Shown in pieces: positions 33,117-42,961 of a stretch of DNA of 64,000 nucleotides; positions within the stretch are counted from its first letter, which is position 1, and the number at the start of each line of letters is the position of its first letter. This DNA is from JABDIP01 sp965227455 (GTDB taxonomy: Bacteria; Pseudomonadota; Alphaproteobacteria; DSM-16000; Inquilinaceae). The position numbers were made by a program, and so were the translations under genes. The stretch covers positions 4,898,001-4,962,000 of the forward strand of contig OZ245752.1 of NCBI GenBank assembly GCA_965227455.1. The letters are read 5' to 3'. A model generated the notes under the pieces. The model had not been told where the DNA came from and ran no database searches. It was given only the letters and a program-made list of their open reading frames with translations.

Positions 33117-34337
33117 ATGGCGCGCATCGTGCAGAAATTCGGCGGCACCTCGGTTGCGGATATCGCCCGCATCCGCAACGCCGCAACGCGCGTCCAAGCC
33201 GAGCTGGATCAGGGCAACGAGGTCGCCGTCGTGGTCTCGGCGATGGCCGGAGTCACCAACCAGCTTGTCGAGTATTGCAGCGAGGCGTCGCCGCTCTATG
33301 ACGCGCGGGAATACGACACGGTGGTGTCGTCCGGCGAGCAGGTCGGCGCCGGGCTGATGGCCATGGCGCTGCAGCAGGCCGGAGTGCCGGCGCGCTCCTG
33401 GCTGGGCAGCCAGATCCCCATCCGCACCGACGACGTGCACGGAAAGGCGCGGATCTCCAGCATCGAGACCGAAGAGCTCGACCGCCGCATGAAGACCGGC
33501 GAGGTGCCGGTGGTGGCAGGGTTCCAGGGCGTGTCGCCGGCTGGCCGCATCACCACGCTGGGGCGTGGCGGCTCCGATACCTCCGCGGTGGCGCTGGCGG
33601 CGGCGCTGAAGGCAGACCGCTGCGACATCTATACCGATGTCGACGGGGTCTACACCTGTGACCCGCGGATCGTGCGAAAGGCACGAAAACTTCACAAGAT
33701 CACCTATGAGGAAATGCTAGAAATGGCCTCACTCGGGGCCAAGGTCTTGCAGACCCGCTCGGTGGAAATCGCCATGAATCATCGTGTGCGGCTCCAGGTG
33801 CTCTCCAGTTTCGACGATGCACCGGGTACACTGGTGGTGGACGAGGACGAAATCGTGGAACAACAGGTCGTAAGCGGCATCGCCTATAGCCGGGACGAAG
33901 CGAAGATCACCCTGGTCGGGGTGCGCGACAAGCCGGGCGTGGCGGCGTCGATCTTCGGGCCTCTGTCCGATGCCGGCATCAATGTCGACATGATCGTCCA
34001 GAACATCTCCGAGGACGGCAAGGCGACCGACCTGACCTTCACCGTCAGCAAGGCGGAGCTGGACCCGGCGGTGCGGGTCCTCAACGGTCTCGACTCCGAC
34101 ATCAAGTTCAGCCAGCTCCGGCCCGACAGCGACGTGGTCAAGATCTCGGTGATCGGGGTCGGCATGCGCAGCCATGCCGGCGTCGCCCAGCAGATGTTCA
34201 AGGCGCTGGCGGAGAACGGCATCAACATCCAGGTGATCTCCACCTCGGAGATCAAAATCAGCGTGCTGGTGGAGGAGAAATACACCGAGCTCGCGGTCCG
34301 CGCTCTCCACGCCGCCTACGGTCTGGACGAGGTCTGA
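33117..34337 (+). CDS. lysC: Aspartate kinase
   Basis: 406 residues. It phosphorylates aspartate at the entry to Lys, Met and Thr synthesis. The kinase domain has VQKFGGTSVAD, VVSAMAGVTNQL and GRGGSDTSAVALAAAL. Two ACT domains follow (about 265-405: GVRDKPGVAASIFGPLSDAG and VGMRSHAGVAQQMFKAL), the site of feedback control by Lys/Thr. It is followed one base later by ptsP. Confidence 0.96.
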   Translation: MARIVQKFGGTSVADIARIRNAATRVQAELDQGNEVAVVVSAMAGVTNQLVEYCSEASPLYDAREYDTVVSSGEQVGAGLMAMALQQAGVPARSWLGSQIPIRTDDVHGKARISSIETEELDRRMKTGEVPVVAGFQGVSPAGRITTLGRGGSDTSAVALAAALKADRCDIYTDVDGVYTCDPRIVRKARKLHKITYEEMLEMASLGAKVLQTRSVEIAMNHRVRLQVLSSFDDAPGTLVVDEDEIVEQQVVSGIAYSRDEAKITLVGVRDKPGVAASIFGPLSDAGINVDMIVQNISEDGKATDLTFTVSKAELDPAVRVLNGLDSDIKFSQLRPDSDVVKISVIGVGMRSHAGVAQQMFKALAENGINIQVISTSEIKISVLVEEKYTELAVRALHAAYGLDEV

Positions 34338-34338
34338 G

Positions 34339-36627
34339 ATGCCCGGCGTCGGCGATACAGCGGCCTATGCGTCGGAGGTCAGCCCGTCCCGGCGGCTGCT
34401 GGCGCGGCTGCGCGACGTCATGGCGGCGTCCGGCGACGGCGCCTCCCGACTCGATAAGATCGTGCATTTGATCGCCGCGGAGATGGTGGCGGAGGTGTGC
34501 TCCACCTACGTCATGCGTCCAGGCGATGTGCTGGAGCTGTTCGCCACCATCGGCCTGAACCCGGAGGCGGTGCACAAGACCCGCCTCAGGGTGGGCGAGG
34601 GCCTGGTCGGCGAGGTGGCGGCGACGGCACGGTCGCTGGCCATCGCCAACGCGCCGGCGCATCCGAATTTCGCCTACCGCCCGGAGACCGGCGAGGAGGC
34701 CTATCACTCCCTGCTCGGCGTGCCGGTGCTGCGCGGCGGCCGGGTCCGCGGCGTGCTGGTGATCCAGCATCGCGACCGCCGCAGCTACAGCGAGGAGGAT
34801 GTCGAGACCCTGCAGACGGTCGCCATGGTGGTCGCCGAGCTGGTCGCCGGCCAGCAGCTGGCCGCCAGCGGCGAGATCGCCGGCGACGGGGCCGGCGGCG
34901 TCCTGCCGTCGCGCATTGAGGGCGTGTCGCTGAATGCCGGGCTGGCTCAGGGGATCGCCGTGCTGCACCGGCCGCAGCTCACCGTGCGCGAAATGGTGGC
35001 CGAGGATCCGGCGGCGGAGCAGGCGCGGCTGTGGCAGGCGGTCGACGCCATGCACAGCTCGCTCGACGCGCTGCTGGCCAGCACCGCCGACGCGCTGGCG
35101 GATTCCCAGGACATCCTGGAAACCTACCGCATGTTCGCCGAGGATCGCGGCTGGCTGAACCGCATCACCGACGCGATCACCACCGGCCTCACCGCAGAGG
35201 CAGCGGTACAGCGCGTGCAGGACGACATGCGGGCCCGAATCGTCCATATGACCGATCCGTATCTGCGCGAACGCCTGGCGGATTTCGAGGACCTGGCCAA
35301 CCGGCTGCTGCTGCACCTGGCCGGCAAAACCTCGGCCGCGGCGGCCGGGACCCTGCCCGACGACGTGGTGCTGGTGGCCCGCTCCATCGGGCCGGCGGAG
35401 CTGCTGGATTACGACCAGCGGCGGCTGCGGGCGCTGGTGCTGGAGGAAGGCTCGGCCGCCAGCCATGTGGCCATCGTCGCCCGCGCCCTGGACATCCCGG
35501 TGGTCGGGCAGTGCGCGGACGTGCTGTCGCGCACCGAGCCGCTGGATCCTGTGATCGTCGACGGCGACAACGGCCAGATCTTCATCCGCCCGGCCGACGA
35601 CGTGCAGGCCGTGTTCACCGAGCACGCCGAGCTGCGCGACCGCCGCAAGCGGGAGATGGCGGGGCTCGCCAAGCTGCCGGCGGAGAGCCGGGACGGCGTC
35701 GGCGTGGGGCTGCATATCAATGCCGGGCTGCTGCTCGACATGCCGCATCTGCATGAGACCGGCGCCGACGGCGTCGGCCTGTACCGCACCGAGATCCCCT
35801 TCATGGTGCGCGCCGCCTATCCGGACGTGGCGGTGCAGACCGAGCTGTATAGCCGGGTCCTGGACCAGGCCGACGGCAAGCCGGTGATCTTCCGCACGCT
35901 CGATATCGGCGGCGACAAGCGGCTGCCCTACTTTGCCGACCTGCCCCAGGAGAATCCGGCCTTGGGCTGGCGCGCCATCCGCATCGGCCTGGACCGCCCG
36001 GCCATGCTGCGCAACCAGCTGCGCGCCCTGCTTCGGGCCTCGAAGGGGCGGCCGATCAGCGTCATGTTCCCGATGATCGCCGAGATCGCCGAACTGGATG
36101 CCGCGGTCCGGCTGCTGGAACTGGAGCGGGCGCGCGCCGATACCAACGGTTTCGAGCCGCCCGAATCGGTGTCCATCGGCGTGATGATCGAGGTGCCGTC
36201 GCTGCTGTGGCAGATGCCGGCTGTGCTGTCGCGGGCCGATTTCGTGTCGGTCGGGTCCAACGACCTGCTGCAATACCTGTTTGCCTCCGATCGCGGCAAT
36301 CCGAAGCTGGCGGGGCGTTACGACCCGCTGTCGCCGCCCTTCCTCACGGTGATGCGCGACCTGATCGCGCGCTGCACCCAGGCCGGCGTGCCGATCAGCG
36401 TATGCGGCGAGATGGCCGGCCGGCCGCTGGAGGCGATGGCGCTGGTCGGCCTGGGCCTGCGCCGCCTGTCCGCGGCGCCGGTCGCCATCGGCGGCCTAAA
36501 GACCATGATCCGCAGCCTCGACGTGGCCGCCCTGACCGAATATCTCGACGTCCTGTGCACCGGGCAGCAGAAAACCGTGCGCGACAGCCTCAAGGCCTTC
36601 GCCAGGGACCGGGGAATTGCGCTATAA
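34339..36627 (+). CDS. ptsP: PTS-Ntr enzyme I, PEP-protein phosphotransferase
   Basis: 762 residues. An N-terminal GAF domain (about 20-170) is followed by the PTS enzyme I part. The phosphorylated His lies in GSAASHVAIVARALDIPVVG, the PEP-binding barrel has LYRTEIPFM and FRTLDIGGDK, and the C-terminus has FVSVGSNDLLQYLF and SVCGEMAGRP. It starts the nitrogen PTS chain that controls K+ and nitrogen responses. lysC-ptsP coupling is typical of the class. Confidence 0.95.
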   Translation: MPGVGDTAAYASEVSPSRRLLARLRDVMAASGDGASRLDKIVHLIAAEMVAEVCSTYVMRPGDVLELFATIGLNPEAVHKTRLRVGEGLVGEVAATARSLAIANAPAHPNFAYRPETGEEAYHSLLGVPVLRGGRVRGVLVIQHRDRRSYSEEDVETLQTVAMVVAELVAGQQLAASGEIAGDGAGGVLPSRIEGVSLNAGLAQGIAVLHRPQLTVREMVAEDPAAEQARLWQAVDAMHSSLDALLASTADALADSQDILETYRMFAEDRGWLNRITDAITTGLTAEAAVQRVQDDMRARIVHMTDPYLRERLADFEDLANRLLLHLAGKTSAAAAGTLPDDVVLVARSIGPAELLDYDQRRLRALVLEEGSAASHVAIVARALDIPVVGQCADVLSRTEPLDPVIVDGDNGQIFIRPADDVQAVFTEHAELRDRRKREMAGLAKLPAESRDGVGVGLHINAGLLLDMPHLHETGADGVGLYRTEIPFMVRAAYPDVAVQTELYSRVLDQADGKPVIFRTLDIGGDKRLPYFADLPQENPALGWRAIRIGLDRPAMLRNQLRALLRASKGRPISVMFPMIAEIAELDAAVRLLELERARADTNGFEPPESVSIGVMIEVPSLLWQMPAVLSRADFVSVGSNDLLQYLFASDRGNPKLAGRYDPLSPPFLTVMRDLIARCTQAGVPISVCGEMAGRPLEAMALVGLGLRRLSAAPVAIGGLKTMIRSLDVAALTEYLDVLCTGQQKTVRDSLKAFARDRGIAL

Positions 36628-36833
36628 CGGCTGTGGCATGCGGGTTCTCCGCACACTGCCAAATCTGGTAACGAATCGTTGTTGTTAACAACTTTTAAGG
36701 ATTGCCTGCCTAAGAATGGCGAAGATGTGCGGGACCCTTCCGGTTCGCAGGCCCGCATGCGCCTGGCCGGACCCTTGGGCCGCTGTGCCGTGCCGTCGGC
36801 GAAACTAGCGCGGACAGGTAAAGACGACGCAAG

Positions 36834-38219
36834 ATGGCGCAAGGTAGGAAGCCGTTGAACGTGGCCATTATTCCCGAAGACAAGGACGAGTCGGCGCCGC
36901 CCATGACGGCTGCGCTGACCCGCGATCCGGTCTGCTTGGTGCTGCGCCGGGCACGCGAGGAGGCCGGGTACGACATCCCGGACATCGCGCAGCTGCTGCG
37001 CATCCAGCGCCCCTATCTCGAGGCGATCGAGGATGGCCGCTACGGCGACCTTCCCGGCACCGTCTACGCGATCGGGTTCGTACGCACCTATTCCGACTTC
37101 CTGAACCTCGACACCAACGAGATGGTGCGCCGCTTCAAGGAAGAGGCGTCGGAGCTGTCGAAACGGACCGACTACGTGTTTCCGGTGGCGCCCACCGAGG
37201 CGCGGGTGCCGGGGGTCGGATTGCTGGTCGTCGGCGTGCTGCTGGCCGCGCTGGCCTACGGCGCCTGGCACGTGACCTCGACCGGCGAGGATCGGCTGGT
37301 CGACCGGGTCGCCGACATTCCGGACCGCTTCGCCGAGCTGGCCAGCCGCGGCGGCGAGGCCGGAGAACCGGCCGCGGCTCCTCCGGCCGCATCGCCGGAT
37401 CCGGTCGCGGAGATGGCGACGGATTCGCCGTCGGACGCGACGCAGCCGCCGGCGTCTCCGCCCGATCTGGATGCCCTGGCGGCCGTGGCCGAGCCCCGGC
37501 AACCGGCCGCTGAGACCGAAACCGCCGCCGCCGAACCGCCTGCCGCGCCCGCGGCCGAGCCGGTCGTCGCGGTGACCGAGGACCCCGCCCCGGAGCCTGA
37601 GCCGGCTCCGGTCGAGACGGTGGTTCCCGTCGTCATCGCCGAGCCTGCGCCGCCGCCGGCCCCGCCGGCGCAATCGGTCGAGCCGATCGAGACGGCGCGC
37701 AATGTCGAGACGATCCGCCGGGTTCCGCCGGCCGTGCCCGGCACGACCCCGCAGCAACCCTTCGAGGTCGCGGCGGCCCCGGACGCGCCCTCCTCCAACG
37801 CCCAGCCCAAGGCGGCCACGGAGGAGCAATCGGCGGGCGGGGCCATTTCCGCCCCGACCAACATCATTCCCAATCGGTCGACTTCCGTCGCCGCGGCACC
37901 GCCGCCGCCACCGCCGGCCGTGCAGTCCGATCAGACCCGGCGCAGCGGCCTGGGATCGCTCAACTCGCGCATCTTGATCCGCGCCACCGAGATGAGCTGG
38001 GTGCAGATCACCGACGATCTCGGCAATCTGGTCATGACCCGGGTGCTGGAGCCGGGCGAGACCTACCGGGTGCCGAACACCGACGGCCTGACGCTTGCCT
38101 CCGGCAATGCCGGCGGGCTCGAGGTCCTGGTGGACGGGGTGGTGCAGCCGCCGCTTGGCCTGCGCGGCACGGTGGTTCGCAACGTCGCCCTCGATCCCGA
38201 GGGATTCGGCGCCAACTAG
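36834..38219 (+). CDS. RodZ-like protein (HTH, membrane helix, DUF4115)
   Basis: 461 residues. The N-terminal HTH_25 domain (about 42-108: LRRAREEAGYDIPDIAQLLR, YLEAIEDGRY, YAIGFVRTYSDFL) faces the cytoplasm. A membrane helix spans about 123-145, then comes a long Pro/Ala/Glu linker and a C-terminal DUF4115 beta domain (about 383-461: RILIRATEMSWVQITD, VLEPGETYRVPN). RodZ links MreB to the cell wall machinery. It precedes ispG as usual. Its stop codon lies within an arm of the palindrome at 38216-38396. Confidence 0.87.
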   Translation: MAQGRKPLNVAIIPEDKDESAPPMTAALTRDPVCLVLRRAREEAGYDIPDIAQLLRIQRPYLEAIEDGRYGDLPGTVYAIGFVRTYSDFLNLDTNEMVRRFKEEASELSKRTDYVFPVAPTEARVPGVGLLVVGVLLAALAYGAWHVTSTGEDRLVDRVADIPDRFAELASRGGEAGEPAAAPPAASPDPVAEMATDSPSDATQPPASPPDLDALAAVAEPRQPAAETETAAAEPPAAPAAEPVVAVTEDPAPEPEPAPVETVVPVVIAEPAPPPAPPAQSVEPIETARNVETIRRVPPAVPGTTPQQPFEVAAAPDAPSSNAQPKAATEEQSAGGAISAPTNIIPNRSTSVAAAPPPPPPAVQSDQTRRSGLGSLNSRILIRATEMSWVQITDDLGNLVMTRVLEPGETYRVPNTDGLTLASGNAGGLEVLVDGVVQPPLGLRGTVVRNVALDPEGFGAN

Positions 38220-38396
38220 CCTGCATTTCTCATACTGGTCGCGTCCTGCGTCGCGTCCGGTCGGTCCGATCCGCCAGGAAAGGGCCGAAGAGCGTAGCAG
38301 CGCTACGGTCGAGGGTCTTGACGCCGCGCGCTCTTCCTGCCCTGTCGGCGGGATAGCGCCGCGCAGGCCACGACCAGTATGAGAAATGCAGGCTAG
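38216..38396. repeat. Palindromic element overlapping the rodZ-like stop codon
   Basis: Perfect 26-base inverted arms (38216-38241 and 38371-38396) begin with ctagcctgcatttctcatac. Inside, weaker arms around 38268-38296 and 38328-38355 and a small cgtagc-agc-gctacg hairpin add further foldback. The TAG stop at 38217-38219 is part of the left arm. No other copy of these arms was noticed in the window. Confidence 0.8.
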
Positions 38397-38553
38397 CCAT
38401 CCGTCCTTACCGGAGGCGGCCGCCGGGATTGCCGGACCGCTTGCCGATCACCACCTTGTAGGGGCGGCCGGAACGGCTTTCGCCCGGATCGCAGGTCGCC
38501 TATAAAGGCGCGGTCGTCGCGTCTCTGACACAACTTCGGTTTATGGTCTCCCA

Positions 38554-39699
38554 ATGACCGTCCGCGCATATCGCCAGATCGATCGCCGCAAATGCCGGCA
38601 GATCCATGTCGGCAAGGTGCCGATCGGCGGCGACGCCCCGATCGCCGTGCAGTCGATGACCAACACGCTGACCTCCGACGCCGCGGCGACGATCGCCCAG
38701 ATCCGCCAGTTGGAGATCGCCGGCGCCGATATCGTGCGGGTGTCCTGCCCGGACGAGGCCTCGACGGCGGCGCTGAAGGAGATCGTGCCGGAAGTCACCG
38801 TTCCGATCGTCGCCGACATCCATTTCCACTATAAGCGCGGCATCGAGGCGGCCGAGAACGGCGCCGCCTGCCTGCGCATCAACCCCGGCAATATCGGCTC
38901 CCAGGAGCGGGTCGCCGAGGTGGTAAAGGCGGCGCGGGACCACGGCTGCTCCATGCGCATCGGCGTCAATGCCGGCAGCCTGGAGCGCGACCTTCTGGAA
39001 CGCTACGGCGAGCCCTGCCCGGAGGCGATGGTCGAGAGCGCGCTGAACCACGCCCGCATCCTGGAAGACGAGGATTTCGACGAGTTCAAGATCAGCGTGA
39101 AGGCGTCGGACGTGTTCCTGGCCGTCGCCGCATATCAAGGGCTTGCCGAGGCCTGCGACTACCCCCTGCATGTGGGCATCACCGAGGCCGGCGGCCTGGC
39201 CAGCGGCACGGTGAAGAGCGCGATCGGCATGGGCATGCTGCTGTGGTCGGGCATCGGCGACACCATCCGGGTCTCGCTCTCCGCCGATCCGGTGGAGGAG
39301 ATCAAGGCCGGCTACGAGATCCTGAAATCCCTCGGCATCCGCCGCCGTGGCGTCACGGTGATTTCCTGCCCGTCCTGCGCCCGCCAGCAGTTCGACGTGA
39401 TCCAGACCGTGCAGGTGCTGGAGGAACGGCTGGCCCATATCACCACGCCCATGACCGTGTCGGTGATCGGCTGTGTGGTGAACGGGCCGGGCGAGGCCAC
39501 CATGACCGATATCGGCTTTACCGGCGGCGGTCGCGGCGTGCACCAGGTCTACGTGAACGGCCTGCCGGACCACCGCCTCAACGACCCGAACATCGTCGAC
39601 CACCTGGTCGGCATGGTCGAGGCCAAGGCGGCGGAGATCGAGGCCGAGAAGGCGGCGGCCGAGGCCGAAGGAGAGCGGCCCCTGTCGGCCGCCGAGTAG
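38554..39699 (+). CDS. ispG: 4-hydroxy-3-methylbut-2-enyl diphosphate synthase
   Basis: 381 residues. It catalyses the sixth step of the MEP isoprenoid pathway and carries a 4Fe-4S cluster. Features are VQSMTNTLTSDAAAT, VADIHFHYKRGIEAAE, LRINPGNIGS, the first cluster cysteines in ISCPSCARQQFD and the third in VIGCVVNGPGEA. The Ala/Glu-rich tail is variable. About 157 bases separate it from the palindrome upstream, in which I see no gene. Confidence 0.96.
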   Translation: MTVRAYRQIDRRKCRQIHVGKVPIGGDAPIAVQSMTNTLTSDAAATIAQIRQLEIAGADIVRVSCPDEASTAALKEIVPEVTVPIVADIHFHYKRGIEAAENGAACLRINPGNIGSQERVAEVVKAARDHGCSMRIGVNAGSLERDLLERYGEPCPEAMVESALNHARILEDEDFDEFKISVKASDVFLAVAAYQGLAEACDYPLHVGITEAGGLASGTVKSAIGMGMLLWSGIGDTIRVSLSADPVEEIKAGYEILKSLGIRRRGVTVISCPSCARQQFDVIQTVQVLEERLAHITTPMTVSVIGCVVNGPGEATMTDIGFTGGGRGVHQVYVNGLPDHRLNDPNIVDHLVGMVEAKAAEIEAEKAAAEAEGERPLSAAE

Positions 39700-39806
39700 C
39701 GGAGCCCCATCGAGGGTTCCCATCCGACCGATGACCACGACATGTTGAACGTCCGGGTCCCGCGGCGGACTGGGTAGGACGGATTTTGAGCGTGGGATTG
39801 TAAGTC

Positions 39807-40904
39807 GTGAGTCTGGAAGACAGCTTCAGCAAGGTCTTGGAACGGTTCGCAGAGCTGTCCGAGACCATGGCCCAGGGCACGTTGTCGCCCGAGGAATTTG
39901 CCGCCTTTTCAAAGGAATACGCCGATCTGGAACCGGTCGCGCAGCGGATCGAGGAGCTGCGGGCGAAGCGGAACGAGATGGGCGACCTCGCCGAGCTGAT
40001 GACCGATCAGGACGGCGACGCGGAGATGCGATCCCTGGCGGAAGAGGAATTCCGCGCGCTCAAGGAGCGGATCCCGGAGCTGGAGCGCGAACTCCAGTTG
40101 ATGCTGCTCACCAAGGACGAGGCCGATCGCCGTAACGCCATCCTGGAGGTCCGGGCCGGCACCGGCGGCGACGAGGCGGCGCTGTTCGCGGCCGATCTGT
40201 TCGCCATGTACCAGCGCTATGCGGCGATGAAGGGCTGGCGCTTCGAGACCATGGATTTGCACGAGACCGGGATCGGCGGCTTCAAGGAGGCCAGCGCCAA
40301 CATCATGGGCACCGGCGTGTTCGCCCGGCTGAAATACGAAAGCGGCGTGCATCGGGTGCAGCGTGTGCCGGCGACCGAGGCCCAGGGCCGCATCCACACT
40401 TCCGCCGCCACCGTCGCGGTGCTGCCCGAGGCCGAGGACGTCGATGTGCAGATCGAGGAGAAGGATCTGCGGATCGACACCTACCGGTCGTCCGGCCCCG
40501 GCGGCCAATCGGTCAACAAGACCGACAGCGCGGTGCGTATCACCCACCTGCCCACCGGCATCGTGGTCTCGCAGCAGGACGAGAAGTCCCAGCACAAGAA
40601 CCGCGCCAAGGCGATGAAGATCCTGCGCGCCCGGATCTATGAGCAGGAGCGCGCCGCCGCCGATGCGGAGCGGGCGGAGCAGCGGCGCAGCCAGATCGGC
40701 TCCGGCGACCGGTCGGAGCGCATCCGCACCTACAATTTCCCGCAGGGCCGGGTGACCGACCACCGCATCAACCTGACCCTCTACAAGTTGGACAAGATCC
40801 TTGCCGGCGAGGCGCTGGACGAGCTGGTGGACGCGCTGACAACCGAGGACGAGGCAGCGCGGCTTGCAGCAATGGCCGAAGATGACGGCGCCGACTCTGC
40901 ATGA
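39807..40904 (+). CDS. prfA: Peptide chain release factor 1
   Basis: 365 residues from a GTG start. It reads UAA/UAG and frees the peptide. The stop-recognition tripeptide is in RVPATEAQGRIHTSAATVAV (PAT) and the catalytic GGQ is in SSGPGGQSVNKTDSAVR. The C-terminal QQDEKSQHKNRAKAMKILR is typical. It overlaps prmC, which methylates the GGQ Gln. Confidence 0.96.
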   Translation: MSLEDSFSKVLERFAELSETMAQGTLSPEEFAAFSKEYADLEPVAQRIEELRAKRNEMGDLAELMTDQDGDAEMRSLAEEEFRALKERIPELERELQLMLLTKDEADRRNAILEVRAGTGGDEAALFAADLFAMYQRYAAMKGWRFETMDLHETGIGGFKEASANIMGTGVFARLKYESGVHRVQRVPATEAQGRIHTSAATVAVLPEAEDVDVQIEEKDLRIDTYRSSGPGGQSVNKTDSAVRITHLPTGIVVSQQDEKSQHKNRAKAMKILRARIYEQERAAADAERAEQRRSQIGSGDRSERIRTYNFPQGRVTDHRINLTLYKLDKILAGEALDELVDALTTEDEAARLAAMAEDDGADSA

Positions 40905-41733
40905 GGCGGTGACCGGGCTGGCCCGGCGACTCGATGCGGCCGGGGTGGAGGACGCGGCCGGCGACGCCCGGCTGCTGGCGACCCATGCGCTGGGCATCGA
41001 CCGGATAGGCCTGCATGTCGATCGCGACCGCCGGCTGACCGCGCCGGAGATGATGGAACTGGACCGGGTGGCGGCGCGCCGGGCGGCCCGCGAGCCCGTC
41101 TCGCGCATCGTCGGCCGTCGGGAGTTCTGGAGCCTCGACTTCGCCCTGTCGCCGGCAACCCTCGATCCGCGGCCGGACAGCGAAACGCTGGTCCAGGCGG
41201 CGCTCGACCGCGTCGCGGACCGGGACGGTCCGATGACGGTGCTCGACCTTGGGACCGGCAGCGGCTGCCTGCTCATCGCGCTGCTGACCGAGCTGCCGAA
41301 CGCCAGGGGCATCGGCATCGATTTCAACCTCGATGCGGTGGCGACCGCGCGGCGCAATGCGGCGCGGCTGGGTGTCGCCGATCGCGCCGGATTCCTGGTG
41401 GGAGACTGGGCTACGGCCTTGGGCGCCCGCGTCGATCTGGTGGTCAGCAACCCGCCCTATATCGCCGAATCGGAGATCGCCGGGTTGGCGCCGGAGGTGG
41501 GGCGGTACGATCCCCCTGCGGCGCTGGATGGCGGTGCCGACGGCCTGGAGGCCTATCGTCGCCTGGCACCGATTCTGCCGGCGCTCCTGTGCCCGGAGGG
41601 GTGGGTCGTGCTGGAAGTGGGCGCCGGGCAGGCATCCGCGGTCGCTTCCCTGCTGGCGGACGCCTGCCTCGCAAATTTGGCGGCAATTAAGGACCTGGGG
41701 GGCGTGAAACGCTGCATTTGCGGGAAAAAATGA
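40882..41733 (+). CDS. prmC: Release factor glutamine N5-methyltransferase
   Basis: 283 residues from ATG 40882, inside the end of prfA (23-base overlap). It methylates the Gln of the GGQ motif in release factors. The SAM site is VLDLGTGSGCLLIALL and the catalytic motif VVSNPPYIAESE. The N-terminal helical domain (about 1-75) binds the release factor. The end DLGGVKRCICGKK is like family ends, so it is complete. Confidence 0.95.
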   Translation: MTAPTLHEAVTGLARRLDAAGVEDAAGDARLLATHALGIDRIGLHVDRDRRLTAPEMMELDRVAARRAAREPVSRIVGRREFWSLDFALSPATLDPRPDSETLVQAALDRVADRDGPMTVLDLGTGSGCLLIALLTELPNARGIGIDFNLDAVATARRNAARLGVADRAGFLVGDWATALGARVDLVVSNPPYIAESEIAGLAPEVGRYDPPAALDGGADGLEAYRRLAPILPALLCPEGWVVLEVGAGQASAVASLLADACLANLAAIKDLGGVKRCICGKK

Positions 41734-41926
41734 TTGGCTTCCGGACGCCGAACCGGTAGGTTCGTTGCAGCGAAGGACTGGGACACACGCTTCCGGATCG
41801 TCGTCCAGCTTCCCGAAATTGCTGCGACCATACGATCACCCAGCCACCGGATGACGGCCGGTGGATCTCGCCCAAGTCCGACCGGCGGAGGGTCGGCACG
41901 CTATCATGATGAAAAGCAAGGCTTAG

Positions 41927-42691
41927 ATGAGACAAGGACCGAGCAACAGGCGTGCGCGTGGTAGGGGCAGCAACAGCGGACGCCGAAGCAGCATTCCGAA
42001 TCGAAATCAGACTTTCGACAGCAACGGCCCGGATGTGCGCATCCGTGGAACCGCGTTCCAGGTGAACGAAAAATACCAGGCCCTGGCGCGCGACGCCTCG
42101 GCCAGCGGCGATCGCATCATGGCGGAGAACTATCTCCAGCACGCCGAGCACTATTACCGCATCATCGCCTCCATCAACGAAGCCCAGAGCCAGTCGCAGC
42201 AGCAGCAGTCCGAAGGCCGGGACGGCAACCGTCACCGGGATGGCAACCGCGACAACGGCCATCGGGAAAACGGCCACCGCGACGGCGGTCACCGCGATGG
42301 CGGTCACCGCGATTCTGGCAACCGCGAGGCCGGCCATCAGGATAATGGCGCCCGTGAAAACGGCCATCAGGGTGGGCGTGTAGCGGCCTCGCATTCGGCA
42401 CCGTCCGGCGCCGAGGCCGAGAGCGAGTTCGGCAAGGACCCGCGCCAGGACGATGCCCGCGATACTCCGTCCGAACAGTCCAATGGCGAGGCGGTGATCG
42501 AGGTGATCGCAACGAGTTCCGCCGCCGATCCCGATTCGTCGGACGAGGCCGTCAGCAAGCCCAACGGCGCCGATGCCGCGGCCAAAGAGGCCCCGGCCCC
42601 CAAGCCGCGCCGTCGCGGCCCGGGCCGTCCGCGCAAGAGTGCGGCCGCCAAGGAAAGCGCGACCCCGGCCCCGGAAGCCGACGGCGACTGA
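41927..42691 (+). CDS. DUF4167-domain protein with Asp/His/Arg/Gly repeats
   Basis: 254 residues. The N-terminal DUF4167 (about 1-85) has SNRRARGRG, NQTFDSNGPDVRIRGTA and SGDRIMAENYLQHAEHYYRI. A repeat zone (about 98-145) built on GHRDGGHRDG follows, then a disordered acidic stretch and an AT-hook-like RRRGPGRPRK near the end. In alphaproteobacteria it regularly follows prmC. Its role is unknown; the basic parts suggest RNA or DNA binding. Confidence 0.88.
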   Translation: MRQGPSNRRARGRGSNSGRRSSIPNRNQTFDSNGPDVRIRGTAFQVNEKYQALARDASASGDRIMAENYLQHAEHYYRIIASINEAQSQSQQQQSEGRDGNRHRDGNRDNGHRENGHRDGGHRDGGHRDSGNREAGHQDNGARENGHQGGRVAASHSAPSGAEAESEFGKDPRQDDARDTPSEQSNGEAVIEVIATSSAADPDSSDEAVSKPNGADAAAKEAPAPKPRRRGPGRPRKSAAAKESATPAPEADGD

Positions 42692-42780
42692 GTTAGACGC
42701 GCCGGCATTCATCCCGGCAGGCGAATGACCGCGGGAAATTCGCACGACCGCCAGATCCGATTCCGTATCGGGGCTCCGGC

Positions 42781-42883
42781 TTAGCCAATCTCACCCTTCG
42801 GCAAGCTCAGGATGAGGGTTTGTGTGGCTTCCCCTCCACCCAGAGCCCTCATCCTGAGCTTGTCGAAAGGTGAGGATGGCTAA
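42781..42883. repeat. Family E palindrome (ctcatcctgagcttgtcgaa type)
   Basis: 38-base arms (42781-42818 and 42846-42883) with about five mismatches, made of caagctcaggatgaggg and its complement. This motif is, to my knowledge, widespread between genes in alphaproteobacteria. It lies between the convergent DUF4167 and MOSC genes. Confidence 0.8.
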
Positions 42884-42961
42884 GCCTGCACAGTCTACGA
42901 AGGCTGCGCACGCCAGCCTCCGGTTCCAACGACGGGCCCGGCTCGACCTCGTAAGCCTGTC

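Noticed and set aside
36681..36692. gttgttaacaac palindrome followed by tttt after ptsP as a terminator
   Set aside because: The palindrome has no loop, so it cannot form a normal stem; it might be a protein site but nothing supports it further.
41690..41733. Possible truncation of PrmC because of the unusual end CICGKK
   Set aside because: The length of 283 residues and the preceding DLGGVKR match the end of full-length family members.
42230..42330. CRISPR-like short repeats
   Set aside because: The repeats are in frame, have no spacers and encode the GHRDG tract of the DUF4167 protein.
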